Assembly (NCBI GenBank): GCA_018058135.1
Contig: JAGPCK010000023.1
Location: 1-42,699 of the forward strand
Length of the DNA: 42,699 nt
Source of the DNA: Bacteroidia bacterium
Lineage (GTDB): Bacteria > Bacteroidota > Bacteroidia > UKL13-3
Direction: 5' to 3'
Position 1 is the stretch's first letter. Each line of letters begins with the position of its first letter. Shown one piece after another: positions 32,698 through 41,187 of the stretch. The notes beneath the pieces were generated by a model. That model did no database searches and had not been told where the DNA came from. It saw only the letters and a list, made by a program, of their open reading frames with translations. The position numbers were made by a program, and so were the translations under genes.

Positions 32698-33987
32698 TTA
32701 TTTCTTTTTCTTCCCCGGTATCTTGTTCAAATCCTCGTGCAGGTCTTTGATGGAGCCAAAGCCAATCACATCTTTCAGCACCGGGTCTTTGGATAACTCT
32801 GCAGCCCGTATAATTTTTTCTGTACCAAAACGGCCTTTAATGCCGTACACAGTTTTACGTAATTTGTCTTTGCGGCTGTGGTCGTCAAACAGGGAATACT
32901 GCACCTGTGTATCGGGTACAAAATCACTTACCGTTACGCCCAAAGCAGCCAGTTGGTTGTTGATGATGGGTTGTGTTTGGTGCTCCTTTTCAAAAGCCTC
33001 CATTTTTTGTTTTACTAAGTGCAACAAATCAATGCCGTCCTGCAAAGGTTGAGAGAGAGGAATGCCCGTTCCCCACTCGTAGCCGTCAATGTAGCGGCAG
33101 TACAGCGATATGTTACGGCAAAATACGCCTTGCTTTACCATGCGCCCTTCCAGTTTGAGGCAAAGGGACAACAACAACTCCTGCAAGGTTTCCAACTTTT
33201 CGCGCTGGTGTTTGGAAATCATGCGTTGCGCGGCCATGCTCTTGTAATCGTGGGTTTCGGTATCTATGGTTACTTCCTGAAAGTTGAGGCGCTGGTGCCA
33301 GTACAAACCCACCACACTGCGGCAAGCCGCTTTAAGTTTTTGCGGAGAGGTATACCGCAGTTCCAGCGGAGTGCGAATGCCGGCATGCTCGAGTCGCGTG
33401 GCCATACCGCGGGCAATGCCGGGCAGGTCGGTTAGTTTCATGTTTTTCAGAATACCGTCAATGGTATCGGGCATAATGGTGGTAAGGCCATCGGGCTTTT
33501 TTACATTGGAGGCCAGCTTGGCTAAAAAGGCATTGGGGGCAATGCCAATGGAGCAGGTAAGGTAATCACCTACTTCATTTTTAATGTCTTTTTTTATTTG
33601 TTTGGCCAGCTCTTTCGGGTCTTTGTAAATAAGGTGGTAGCCTGTGAGGTCAATCACAGCTTCATCAATACTTTTTGGAATTACCTTATCTGAGTACTTG
33701 CGCAACACGTTCATGATTTTGATGTGTATTTCGCGGTACAGGTTGGGATGTGTTTCCACCGCTACAATATCGGGGCACACTTTTAAAGCCTCGTTCATGC
33801 GCATACCACCTTTTACTCCTTTTTTCTTGGCATCAACGGAGGCGGCAATAATGGCAGCAAAACGGTTGAGGTATACACATACGCCCACAGGTTTTCCGCG
33901 CAGTTCAGGGTTTACCTGTTGCTCGCAGGTAGCAAAAAAACTGTTCATGTCTACAAACAGAAAACAAGATTCGGGTGCGCGTTGCAT
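32698..33987 (-). CDS. Y-family (UmuC/DinB-type) DNA polymerase
   Basis: This 429-residue translesion polymerase has FLFVDMNSFFATCEQQ with the first catalytic Asp, and the SIDEAVIDLTGY active-site motif with paired Asp/Glu. The thumb has LPGIARGMATRLEHAGI, a helix-hairpin-helix. The little-finger domain follows, and near residue 365 there is QYSLFDD, a beta-clamp-binding motif. It has the Y-family layout, but I would not choose between dinB and umuC from the sequence alone. No umuD is next to it. The gene is directly outside the island. Confidence 0.9.
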   Translation of the reverse strand: MQRAPESCFLFVDMNSFFATCEQQVNPELRGKPVGVCVYLNRFAAIIAASVDAKKKGVKGGMRMNEALKVCPDIVAVETHPNLYREIHIKIMNVLRKYSDKVIPKSIDEAVIDLTGYHLIYKDPKELAKQIKKDIKNEVGDYLTCSIGIAPNAFLAKLASNVKKPDGLTTIMPDTIDGILKNMKLTDLPGIARGMATRLEHAGIRTPLELRYTSPQKLKAACRSVVGLYWHQRLNFQEVTIDTETHDYKSMAAQRMISKHQREKLETLQELLLSLCLKLEGRMVKQGVFCRNISLYCRYIDGYEWGTGIPLSQPLQDGIDLLHLVKQKMEAFEKEHQTQPIINNQLAALGVTVSDFVPDTQVQYSLFDDHSRKDKLRKTVYGIKGRFGTEKIIRAAELSKDPVLKDVIGFGSIKDLHEDLNKIPGKKKK

Positions 33988-34167
33988 GAGTGCTTACAGT
34001 GGGATAAAATTACTTCTACGAGCTTACAATTGCATCATCAGTTGGCAGGTAAATTTCAACGCGTTAATCAGCAACTGTTTGTATTTTTTGTTTGGAGAAA
34101 AATAAAACTCTCCCTTTCTTCGCATCCGTTACTCGGTTCTTAGTTCATATAATTTGAACAAAAGATT

Positions 34168-34320
34168 AATAGGGAATCAGGTGTAAATCCTGAACAGTTC
34201 CCGCTGCTGTAAGTTTCTGCAACGCAAGTTGCAACCTGTTGCCAGCCTTTACGTCACTGTTCACCTTTGGTGGATGGGAAGACCGGACAACTGGGGAAAT
34301 GAGTCAGAAGACCTGCCGCA
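34168..34320 (+). promoter_or_regulatory. Cobalamin (B12) riboswitch upstream of btuB-type operon
   Basis: The leader has the expected core: AGGGAATCAGGTGTAAATC (34171-34189), CCCGCTGCTGTAAG, then TTTGGTGGATGGGAAGACCG and the B12-box GAGTCAGAAGACCTGCC (34302-34318). The rest of the 33988-34454 gap (34321-34454) is probably the expression platform. It should repress uptake genes when B12 is plentiful. The riboswitch lies about 135 bases before the btuB start. Confidence 0.93.
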
Positions 34321-34454
34321 ATAACACAAGTGCATGTAGCTTTCGGGAAAAAAGCATAAGGCGTTCTCGGTTCAACCCATTATGGTATTACCGTAATTAA
34401 TCGCAACGAGCAATCCTTGTTATTTCCTTTGGCTACAGCAATAACTAACGGTTT

Positions 34455-36437
34455 ATGCTGAACGAAAAATACACATGCGGCTCATTTCAACTCAGGTTAC
34501 TATTAACCTTGCTGAGTGTTGCCTGTGCTGTGTTCCCAACTTCAGCACAAACTGATTCTTCTAAACACATACCTGAGGTGACCATTACAGCCGTGCGCGG
34601 AGAGCAATTGCAAACAGGTGCCAAGGTGCAACAATTTACTCCCGCACAGTTGCGTGTATTTGCCACAGCTAATCTGGGCGAACTACTTTCAGCCAACACT
34701 CCGGTGTTTATTAAAAGTTACGGACCGGGTAGTTTAAGCAGCATTTCTTTTCGGGGTACCGGAGCCTCACATACCGCAATAGTGTGGAACGGGTTTAACC
34801 TGCAAAGTTCCATGAACGGGCAAACTGATTTATCCATGTTTCCGGTAGGTGCATTTGATGAGGTGAGGTTGCAGTATGGCGGCAACAGTGCCTTGTACGG
34901 AAGCGGTGCAATTGGTGGCAGCATTTATTTGCGTAACACGGCAGCGTTGGTTGATTCGCCACAGATGCACGTGGCCTTGCAAGCCTCCTCAGGAAGCTTT
35001 GGTACACAGCAGTATTTTGGCAGCTACGGTTATTCAGGCAAAAAGTTCAGTGCACAAGTGAAATATTACCGCAATAGCTCAGATAACAATTATACGTTTA
35101 CCAATACCTCAGCTTTTCAATCTCCTGAAGTAAAACAAACACATGCTGCTTTCACACAACAAGGCGTGGTATTGAATGGCGGTGGGAGCATATCAAAGTT
35201 CACCCGCATCAATGCGTATTACTGGTGGCACAACAACCAACGCGATTTGCCGCCTACCATGTTGCAAAGCACTTCACTGGCTACACAAGCAGATGAATCA
35301 CACCGGGCAGCCGTTGATTTTACATATGCCCGAAACAAATGGCAAAGCATTTTACGCAGCGGATTTTTTCTGGAACAACTTCGCTACAGCGACCCCATTG
35401 CTGGTATTGACAGTAAAAACCGTGCGGTCAATTGGGTGAATGAGTTGGAATTTTCTTATACCATTTCATCAATCCTGAAAATGATATCGGGGGTAAATTT
35501 TACCAGCATCAATGCATCTTCACCCGGTTATTCATCAACTGCTTCTCCCTCACAAAACAGAACAGCCATTTTCGCAGCTGCCAGATGGGGGAAGCAAACA
35601 GCAGCTTCACGTTTTAAATCAGACATGTCAGTACGTGCTGAAAATATTTCTGGAGTTTGGGTGCCCGTTACATTCAGCTTTGGAACACAGATAAGGGTAG
35701 CTAATAATTTGCACTTTCATACTTTGGTATCGCGCAATTACCGTTACCCAACGTTCAATGATTTGTACTGGCAACCCGGTGGTAACTTGCAACTGAAACC
35801 CGAGTACAGTTTTAATGCGGAAAGCGGATTGAACTATGTGTATACTTTATCAAAGCATCATTTCAAAGCGAACGTAACTGTGTTCAGTCATTGGGTTGAT
35901 AACTGGATTATATGGTTGCCCGATTCCGTTAACCCCAACGTGTGGACTCCCAACAACGCAGCCAAAGTGTGGAGCAGGGGAGTAGAGTATAGTTTGGGTT
36001 ATACCTGGCAGCCGAAGTTAAACACAACTGTTTCTATAAACGCTTTGTATACGTGGCAGCAAGCCACACACGAGAAAGTGGCCTTTGCGGGAGATGCTGC
36101 TTTGCACCGTCAGTTAATTTATATGCCGAGACAAATGGGCTCGTTGCAGTTGAGTGTACATCACAAAAAGTGTCAATTTAGTTTTCAGCAGGTATATAAC
36201 GGTTTGCGTTTTACCAGCAGCGACAATTACAATTACCTGCCAGCATTCTGGTTAAGCAGTGCTCAGATGTCCTACACCTTTCAACTGAAAAAATATCCTG
36301 CCTCGGCTCGTGCGTTTGTTTCGGCAAAAAATATATGGAATGAAAACTACCAGGTGATGCAATGGAGAGCCATGCCGGGGCGCTACATAGAAGCAGGTTT
36401 ACGATTAGAATTACTACATAAAATTAAACATCAATAA
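34455..36437 (+). CDS. btuB: TonB-dependent cobalamin receptor (BtuB-type)
   Basis: This 660-residue outer-membrane receptor has a signal peptide ending FPTSAQ, a plug domain (VTITAVRGEQL, LGELLSANTPVFIKSYGPGS, ISFRGTGASHTAIVWNGFNL) and a C-terminal beta-barrel. The cobalamin riboswitch directly upstream supports B12 as substrate. It starts the operon; the next ATG is two bases after its stop. The name btuB is used by analogy, since specificity is inferred from the riboswitch. Confidence 0.9.
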   Translation: MLNEKYTCGSFQLRLLLTLLSVACAVFPTSAQTDSSKHIPEVTITAVRGEQLQTGAKVQQFTPAQLRVFATANLGELLSANTPVFIKSYGPGSLSSISFRGTGASHTAIVWNGFNLQSSMNGQTDLSMFPVGAFDEVRLQYGGNSALYGSGAIGGSIYLRNTAALVDSPQMHVALQASSGSFGTQQYFGSYGYSGKKFSAQVKYYRNSSDNNYTFTNTSAFQSPEVKQTHAAFTQQGVVLNGGGSISKFTRINAYYWWHNNQRDLPPTMLQSTSLATQADESHRAAVDFTYARNKWQSILRSGFFLEQLRYSDPIAGIDSKNRAVNWVNELEFSYTISSILKMISGVNFTSINASSPGYSSTASPSQNRTAIFAAARWGKQTAASRFKSDMSVRAENISGVWVPVTFSFGTQIRVANNLHFHTLVSRNYRYPTFNDLYWQPGGNLQLKPEYSFNAESGLNYVYTLSKHHFKANVTVFSHWVDNWIIWLPDSVNPNVWTPNNAAKVWSRGVEYSLGYTWQPKLNTTVSINALYTWQQATHEKVAFAGDAALHRQLIYMPRQMGSLQLSVHHKKCQFSFQQVYNGLRFTSSDNYNYLPAFWLSSAQMSYTFQLKKYPASARAFVSAKNIWNENYQVMQWRAMPGRYIEAGLRLELLHKIKHQ

Positions 36438-36439
36438 TC

Positions 36440-37411
36440 ATGAGAAAAACAACTTTACTATTTTTATTCGCTATTCTTTCTGTGGCAGTTTCTGCACAAA
36501 CAATTGCCAATTTTGAAAACATCACCCTACCTGCCGATAGTTTTTGGGATGGTCGGTATGACCAGCAGGCCAAAGGTTTCAGCAGCGGTAATGCCCTTTT
36601 TACCAACATGTGGGATACCTCTTTCGGTGGTTTTTGGGCCGATGGATTTGCCTGCAGCAATAAAAAAGATACCATCAACGGAACCTATACGAATAAGTAT
36701 TCAACTATTACTGGCGGTGGATACAATGCTTCAGCCAACTTTGTTATCGGTCAGCAAAATGCCATAGTGCGTTTAACAGGAAACGGAGCAGGTAAAGTAG
36801 TGGAAGGTTTTTATGTCACCAACGGAACTTATCCGTACAGCACCATGAAAAACGGAGATAGTTTTTCGAAGAAATTCGGTGGTGCTAACGGAACTGACCC
36901 TGACTTCTTTTTACTGCATGTAGTGGGTTGGCACAACGGAACCTTAAAGAACGATACTGTTAAATTTTATCTGGCTGATTTCCGCTCAACAGACAGCAGC
37001 GCTGATTATATCGTAAAAGACTGGCGTTGGGTTAACCTTACCTCATTGGGTAATGTGGATAGCATTAAACTATTTATGACCTCTTCTGATGTGGGTCAGT
37101 GGGGAATTAACACCCCGTTGTTTTACGCTATGGACAATTTTACCACACGCGATATTGCCGCAGGTGTTGCACAGGTTAAAACGAACCTGGTTGCTGCGTA
37201 TCCTAATCCGTTCAGCTCACAAGTAAGCGTTGCCGTTGAGGTAGCATCATCTGTTGAGTTACTGGATATCAATGGCAGAGTAGTATTAAATGAAACCACC
37301 GCTGACGCAGGTAAAATCACATTAAATACCACTGAAATTGCCGCAGGAATTTACTTTGTTCGTGTAAGCAATGTTTACGGACAAAGCACACAAAAATTAA
37401 TCAGGTACTAA
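36440..37411 (+). CDS. DUF4465 surface protein with T9SS sorting tail
   Basis: This 323-residue protein has a signal peptide (FAILSVAVSAQ), a DUF4465 domain with FEN-TLPADSFWDGRYDQQ and FWADGFACSNKKDT-type sequence, and a C-terminal type A sorting domain (YPNPFSSQVSV ... LLDINGRVVL ... GIYFVRV). DUF4465 proteins occur beside BtuB-type receptors in Bacteroidota and are thought to bind the ligand at the surface. The T9SS tail means export and surface attachment. It overlaps the next start by TAATG. Confidence 0.9.
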   Translation: MRKTTLLFLFAILSVAVSAQTIANFENITLPADSFWDGRYDQQAKGFSSGNALFTNMWDTSFGGFWADGFACSNKKDTINGTYTNKYSTITGGGYNASANFVIGQQNAIVRLTGNGAGKVVEGFYVTNGTYPYSTMKNGDSFSKKFGGANGTDPDFFLLHVVGWHNGTLKNDTVKFYLADFRSTDSSADYIVKDWRWVNLTSLGNVDSIKLFMTSSDVGQWGINTPLFYAMDNFTTRDIAAGVAQVKTNLVAAYPNPFSSQVSVAVEVASSVELLDINGRVVLNETTADAGKITLNTTEIAAGIYFVRVSNVYGQSTQKLIRY

Positions 37412-38415
37412 TGCGTTTTTACAGTCTGTTTTTTATATTTCTGTTGAGCCTTGGCGGAGCAAATGCACAATTTGCTCCGCAGGTTGGCAGGCCCGGTTCT
37501 ACCGCTATTCACAAGGACAATGTGTTGTTTGTGAACTGGGCACAAACCTGCACCGTTAATCGCGGTTACCAGCATGCAGGTAATCCGTCATTGGGTTATC
37601 CTACCGTGGGCGATTCTTCTATGGCTTTGGGCAAAGCGGGCACAAACGGAGTGGTGAGTTTGGGAGATGGTGGAAGTGCAGTACTCACTTTTTACCCCGC
37701 CATTAAAAACAAAGCCGGATATGATTTTGCAATTTTCGAAAACGGTTTTCAGTATATTGCTGATTCAGGTTTGGCGTTTTTGGAATTTGCTTTTGTAGAA
37801 GTGAGTTCAGATGGTCAGTTCTTTGTTCGTTTCCCCGCAATAAGTAATATAGATACAAGCGTTCAATGCGACCCTTACGGCATCAGCGATGCAGCTAAGG
37901 TAGATCAACTGGCCGGTAAGTACGTGTTTCCTTACGGTACCCCGTTTGATTTAGAACTGCTGAAAGACACACCGGGTTTAGATGTTAACCGCATCACACA
38001 TATTCGTTTGTTAGATGTGGTGGGCAGTATTGATGCACCCTATGCGCAGCGCGATTCACGTGGTGTTATAGTGAATGATCCCTGGCCCACTGATTTCCCC
38101 AACAGCGGTTTTGATTTGGATGCCATAGGAGTGATTAACCAGAATGATCCCAACAGTGTGGAGGAAACGCTTCAACAGACCCTTGTTTTATATCCCAATC
38201 CTTCTGCAACTCATGCTGCGGTACGATTGCATTTGCCCTTGTGGAATATGCCCGCACAGGTAAAAGTGTATGACATTAACGGGAAAATGATATTGACCCA
38301 ACAACTCAACCATGCGGGAGATTGCCTTCAGGCTGCTTCATTACCCAAAGGGATATTTTTAGTAGAAGCCGAACAGCAAGGTATCACTTACCGCTGCAAA
38401 TGGATGATTCAATGA
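37411..38415 (+). CDS. Cell-surface protein with T9SS sorting tail
   Basis: This 334-residue protein has a signal peptide (FIFLLSLGGANAQ). The body includes SLGDGGSAVLTFYPAIKNK and YDFAIFENGFQYI, which recall the surface-protein partners found with BtuB-type receptors. It ends in a type A T9SS sorting domain (YPNPSATHAAVRL, VYDINGKMIL). Its start overlaps the DUF4465 stop (TAATG) and its end overlaps the next start (ATGA), so the operon is translationally coupled. Function is probably surface capture of B12, by context. Confidence 0.85.
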   Translation: MRFYSLFFIFLLSLGGANAQFAPQVGRPGSTAIHKDNVLFVNWAQTCTVNRGYQHAGNPSLGYPTVGDSSMALGKAGTNGVVSLGDGGSAVLTFYPAIKNKAGYDFAIFENGFQYIADSGLAFLEFAFVEVSSDGQFFVRFPAISNIDTSVQCDPYGISDAAKVDQLAGKYVFPYGTPFDLELLKDTPGLDVNRITHIRLLDVVGSIDAPYAQRDSRGVIVNDPWPTDFPNSGFDLDAIGVINQNDPNSVEETLQQTLVLYPNPSATHAAVRLHLPLWNMPAQVKVYDINGKMILTQQLNHAGDCLQAASLPKGIFLVEAEQQGITYRCKWMIQ

Positions 38416-39446
38416 GTTCATCTCGTCTGTTGTTTTTTGTTTCAGTTGCACTAACGGTATTTGCCTGTAAAGAAGAAATTCCGCAAGCACCTGAGTTGCC
38501 TTCAGCACAAAGTAACCGTTTGGTGTACGTGATTAACGAGGGGAATTTTCAGTGGGGCAATGCTACCATCACCCGCTTTGATCGCATCAGCAAACAAAAA
38601 ACGCACGATGATTTTTTTGAAAGTGCCAACCAACGTCCGTTGGGTGATGTGGCACAATCCATCACCTTTCACAACGGATTGGGTTATCTCGTCATCAATA
38701 ATTCCTCCAAAATTGAAGTAGTAGATTCTGCAACGTTTGTCACCAAAGGAGTCATCAGCGGATTGACCTCACCGCGTTACCTGTTGCCTGTGGGAGGCAA
38801 CAAAGCTTATGTAACCGATATTTATTCCAACTGCATTTGGGTGGTGAATCTGAATACGCGTACACTCATTAAAACCATTCCTTGTCGTGGGTGGACGGAA
38901 GAGTTGCTTTTGCACAATGGCAAAGTATGGGTTACCAACCTGCGCACCAATTACCTCTACCGCATCAATCCGGTTACAGATATTATGGAAGATAGTGTGT
39001 TGCTTGGTTTTCCTGCAGGTTCATTAGTAACGGATGCCGGCAATAAATTGTGGGTATTGTGCAGTCAGGTTTTGCAAGCCAATGCGCCTTCCCGTTTGAT
39101 GCAACTCAACGCACAAGGTACGCAGGTACTCAAAATATTTGATTTGGGCACGGGAGCAGGGAAGGTGTTGCGCACCAGCCCCGACCGCACGCAGCTCTAC
39201 TGGATAAAGGGCAACATCTACAGCATGCATATGACCGCTGATTCACTTCCTGTTGCTCCTTTAATAACCAAACAGTCGGGTGAAAATTTTTACAGTTTAG
39301 GAATAGATCCTGTGAGCGGAGAAATTTATGCAGGCGATGCACTCGATTATGTGCAGAAGGGAAACGTGAAATGTTTCAGTGCAGCCGGAGTATTCATCAC
39401 TTCATTTAAAGCGGGTATCACACCGGGAAATTTTGCCTTTAACTAA
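38412..39446 (+). CDS. YncE-like beta-propeller lipoprotein (DUF5074-like)
   Basis: This lipoprotein of about 344 residues starts at ATG 38412 (MSSSRLLFFVSVALTVFAC), with the lipobox at the end of that signal peptide. I reject the longer frame from 38322, which runs through the upstream gene. The rest is repeating beta-propeller blades (LVYVINEGNFQWGNATITRF, TFVTKGVISGLTSPRYLLP, NKAYVTDIYSNCIWVVNL, GKVWVTNLRTNYLYRI). It is a usual member of B12-receptor operons in this phylum. It precedes the Cys-rich gene with no gap. Confidence 0.88.
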   Translation: MSSSRLLFFVSVALTVFACKEEIPQAPELPSAQSNRLVYVINEGNFQWGNATITRFDRISKQKTHDDFFESANQRPLGDVAQSITFHNGLGYLVINNSSKIEVVDSATFVTKGVISGLTSPRYLLPVGGNKAYVTDIYSNCIWVVNLNTRTLIKTIPCRGWTEELLLHNGKVWVTNLRTNYLYRINPVTDIMEDSVLLGFPAGSLVTDAGNKLWVLCSQVLQANAPSRLMQLNAQGTQVLKIFDLGTGAGKVLRTSPDRTQLYWIKGNIYSMHMTADSLPVAPLITKQSGENFYSLGIDPVSGEIYAGDALDYVQKGNVKCFSAAGVFITSFKAGITPGNFAFN

Positions 39447-39776
39447 ATGGAACACAAAACCTGTGAACGTTGTGAAGCTGAGTTTACCTGCCATGTGTCG
39501 AACATCGACAATTGCTGGTGCATGGATGTGCAGGTGAATGCTGCGGCTAAAGGAGTAATTGCCTCCAGCCACAACGATTGTTTGTGTGAGAAGTGTTTGA
39601 GAGAAATAGCTTTACAAACAACCGGTAAGCCACTTACCCGCGAAGAATTGAAACCCAACGAACATTATTACTTTAATGAAAAAGGTTTGATGGTACTCAC
39701 CGCCACTTACCTGTTGCGCAGAGGCTACTGCTGTGAAAACGGCTGCCTGCATTGCCCTTATGGGTTTAAGAAATAA
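39447..39776 (+). CDS. Cys-rich CWC domain protein with DUF5522-like C-terminus
   Basis: This 109-residue protein starts directly after the propeller gene stop. Its N-terminal part has CERCEAEFTCHVSNIDNCWC, the Cys-rich CWC motif, with a further CLCEKC pair. The C-terminus (YFNEKGLMVLTATYLLRRGY, then CCENGCLHCPYGFKK) matches the DUF5522 type. The cysteines could bind metal such as zinc or iron. Fusion of the two modules is common in Bacteroidota. It ends the operon. Confidence 0.85.
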   Translation: MEHKTCERCEAEFTCHVSNIDNCWCMDVQVNAAAKGVIASSHNDCLCEKCLREIALQTTGKPLTREELKPNEHYYFNEKGLMVLTATYLLRRGYCCENGCLHCPYGFKK

Positions 39777-40041
39777 CTGCCAACTTTTGACCACACAACT
39801 ACTATTGTGCAGGAGAACTTCATAGAAATTGTAAACGGAAAATAAACCGATACAATAGACTGTGTGTATTTTCTATCATTTGAAAAGGTGGTTTTGAATA
39901 ATTTCATTATTTCAAATGCAATTGTATTCTATTGGTTTATAATATATTGAATATTTAATCTCGTTTTTTTAAGAAGAGCCGGGACTGTTTGAAATCCGAT
40001 GTACATCTTTCTCCGTATGTACCTCAAACAATCATCTTAAT

Positions 40042-40473
40042 ATGAGAAAACGAATTTGGTTCAAAGTTGGAATAACGTTGTTGTCACTAACTTTTATTTT
40101 TCTGTTTGTGCTGATAGCACATATCTATGTAGCAACACATAAGAATAAAAATGACCAAAGGCACAGGCAGCTGAGCCGTATTGACTTTAAGCAACCTATT
40201 GATCAAGCTGAAGCATATAAGATAAGGAGTTTTGTTGCCGGTATGGAAGGGGTGGATGCAACATTCTTCAATATTCAGCAGGGCACCTTGGTTTATACTT
40301 ATGAAGAAGGCAGACAAACTTCTGAGAATATATTTAACCAACTTATTCAGTTTGGAAAATATAAAGCACAAAGGTACATGGTCACTTCAAATCAGGCTGC
40401 AAATGGTTGTCCGGTTATTGGCAACGACAATTCTTTAAAGTCACGGTTTACCCGTTTTATAGCAAATATTTAA
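40042..40473 (+). CDS. Membrane-anchored small protein of unknown function
   Basis: This 143-residue protein has one N-terminal hydrophobic helix (residues 10-32) and a 100-residue likely periplasmic part. The segment SFVAGMEGVDATFFNIQQGT through YTYEEGRQTSENIFNQL has the alternating beta-alpha-beta pattern of an HMA/ferredoxin-like fold but without a CxxC. It has one Cys (NGCPVIG). It is 18 bases before the globin-like lipoprotein, so the two form an operon. GATGTACATC, a perfect 10-bp palindrome, is 35 bases before the start. Confidence 0.75.
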   Translation: MRKRIWFKVGITLLSLTFIFLFVLIAHIYVATHKNKNDQRHRQLSRIDFKQPIDQAEAYKIRSFVAGMEGVDATFFNIQQGTLVYTYEEGRQTSENIFNQLIQFGKYKAQRYMVTSNQAANGCPVIGNDNSLKSRFTRFIANI

Positions 40474-40491
40474 CCCTTAAATTATATTTAC

Positions 40492-41079
40492 ATGAAAAGA
40501 AATCTCCTTACCCTTTCAGCCTTTGTATTAGGCTTATCAATGATGTATTCATCTTGTAAAAAAGATGATACAGAAACTAAAGTTACACCAACACCTGTTG
40601 CTCCAAGCCTCTATGATAGAGTTGGAGGTACAGAACTGGTTGCTGATCCCGCAAATTCAGGTCAAATGATTGAGAAAGGTCGTTTAACATTACGCGCAGT
40701 TGTAGACAGTTCTATTCTTGTTATTGCTGCCGACACCCAAATGGCAAAGTATTTCCCTGTATTGTTTGCTGAATTAGGTGCAGGAAATACCAGTGGCTTA
40801 TCTGCGTTAAGTGAAAATTTCACTGATTTTATGTGCAGTGCAACAGGAGCTAAAAACACAGCATATGCCTACATGGGCAAAAACATGAAAGATGCACACG
40901 ATCCGGCAAAACACAGCAGGATTGCTGTTAAAGTTGATGCTGCAGATTTTGATAAGTTTGTTGGTAATATTGGTGCCGGATTAGCTCAGAATGGAGTTAC
41001 ATCTGCCAATAATAAAGAACTGGTTGATGACTTGGTTGCACTACTTTATACTACTAAAGCTGATATTGTACAGCGATAA
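40492..41079 (+). CDS. Lipid-anchored truncated haemoglobin-like protein
   Basis: This 195-residue protein has a lipobox signal (LSMMYSSC, C22) and then a group I truncated-haemoglobin-like pattern: LYDRVGGTELV, a central helix with MAKYFPVLFAELG, and YMGKNMKDAHDPAKHSRI where H136 aligns with the proximal haem His. The rest (AADFDKFVGNIGAGLAQNGV) fits the following helices. Truncated globins are normally cytoplasmic; a lipoprotein form would sit on a membrane surface. NO or oxygen handling is inference. It ends at a terminator. Confidence 0.82.
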   Translation: MKRNLLTLSAFVLGLSMMYSSCKKDDTETKVTPTPVAPSLYDRVGGTELVADPANSGQMIEKGRLTLRAVVDSSILVIAADTQMAKYFPVLFAELGAGNTSGLSALSENFTDFMCSATGAKNTAYAYMGKNMKDAHDPAKHSRIAVKVDAADFDKFVGNIGAGLAQNGVTSANNKELVDDLVALLYTTKADIVQR

Positions 41080-41113
41080 AGATTGTTCTTATTGTTTTAT
41101 TTTTTTGATACTG

Positions 41114-41143
41114 GCCCGGATATATTTTATCCGGGCTTTTTAT
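41114..41143 (+). terminator. Rho-independent terminator after the globin-like gene
   Basis: GCCCGGATA (41114-41122) pairs with TATCCGGGC (41128-41136) around a 5-base loop, followed by TTTTTATT. Confidence 0.9.
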
Positions 41144-41187
41144 TGAATGATACTTTGCGTGGTTCTTTTCATCACGAACAACAAAAC

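Noticed and set aside
38322..38411. Long form of the propeller protein
   Set aside because: The extra residues read through the preceding T9SS gene in another frame and lack a signal peptide; ATG 38412 gives one with a lipobox.
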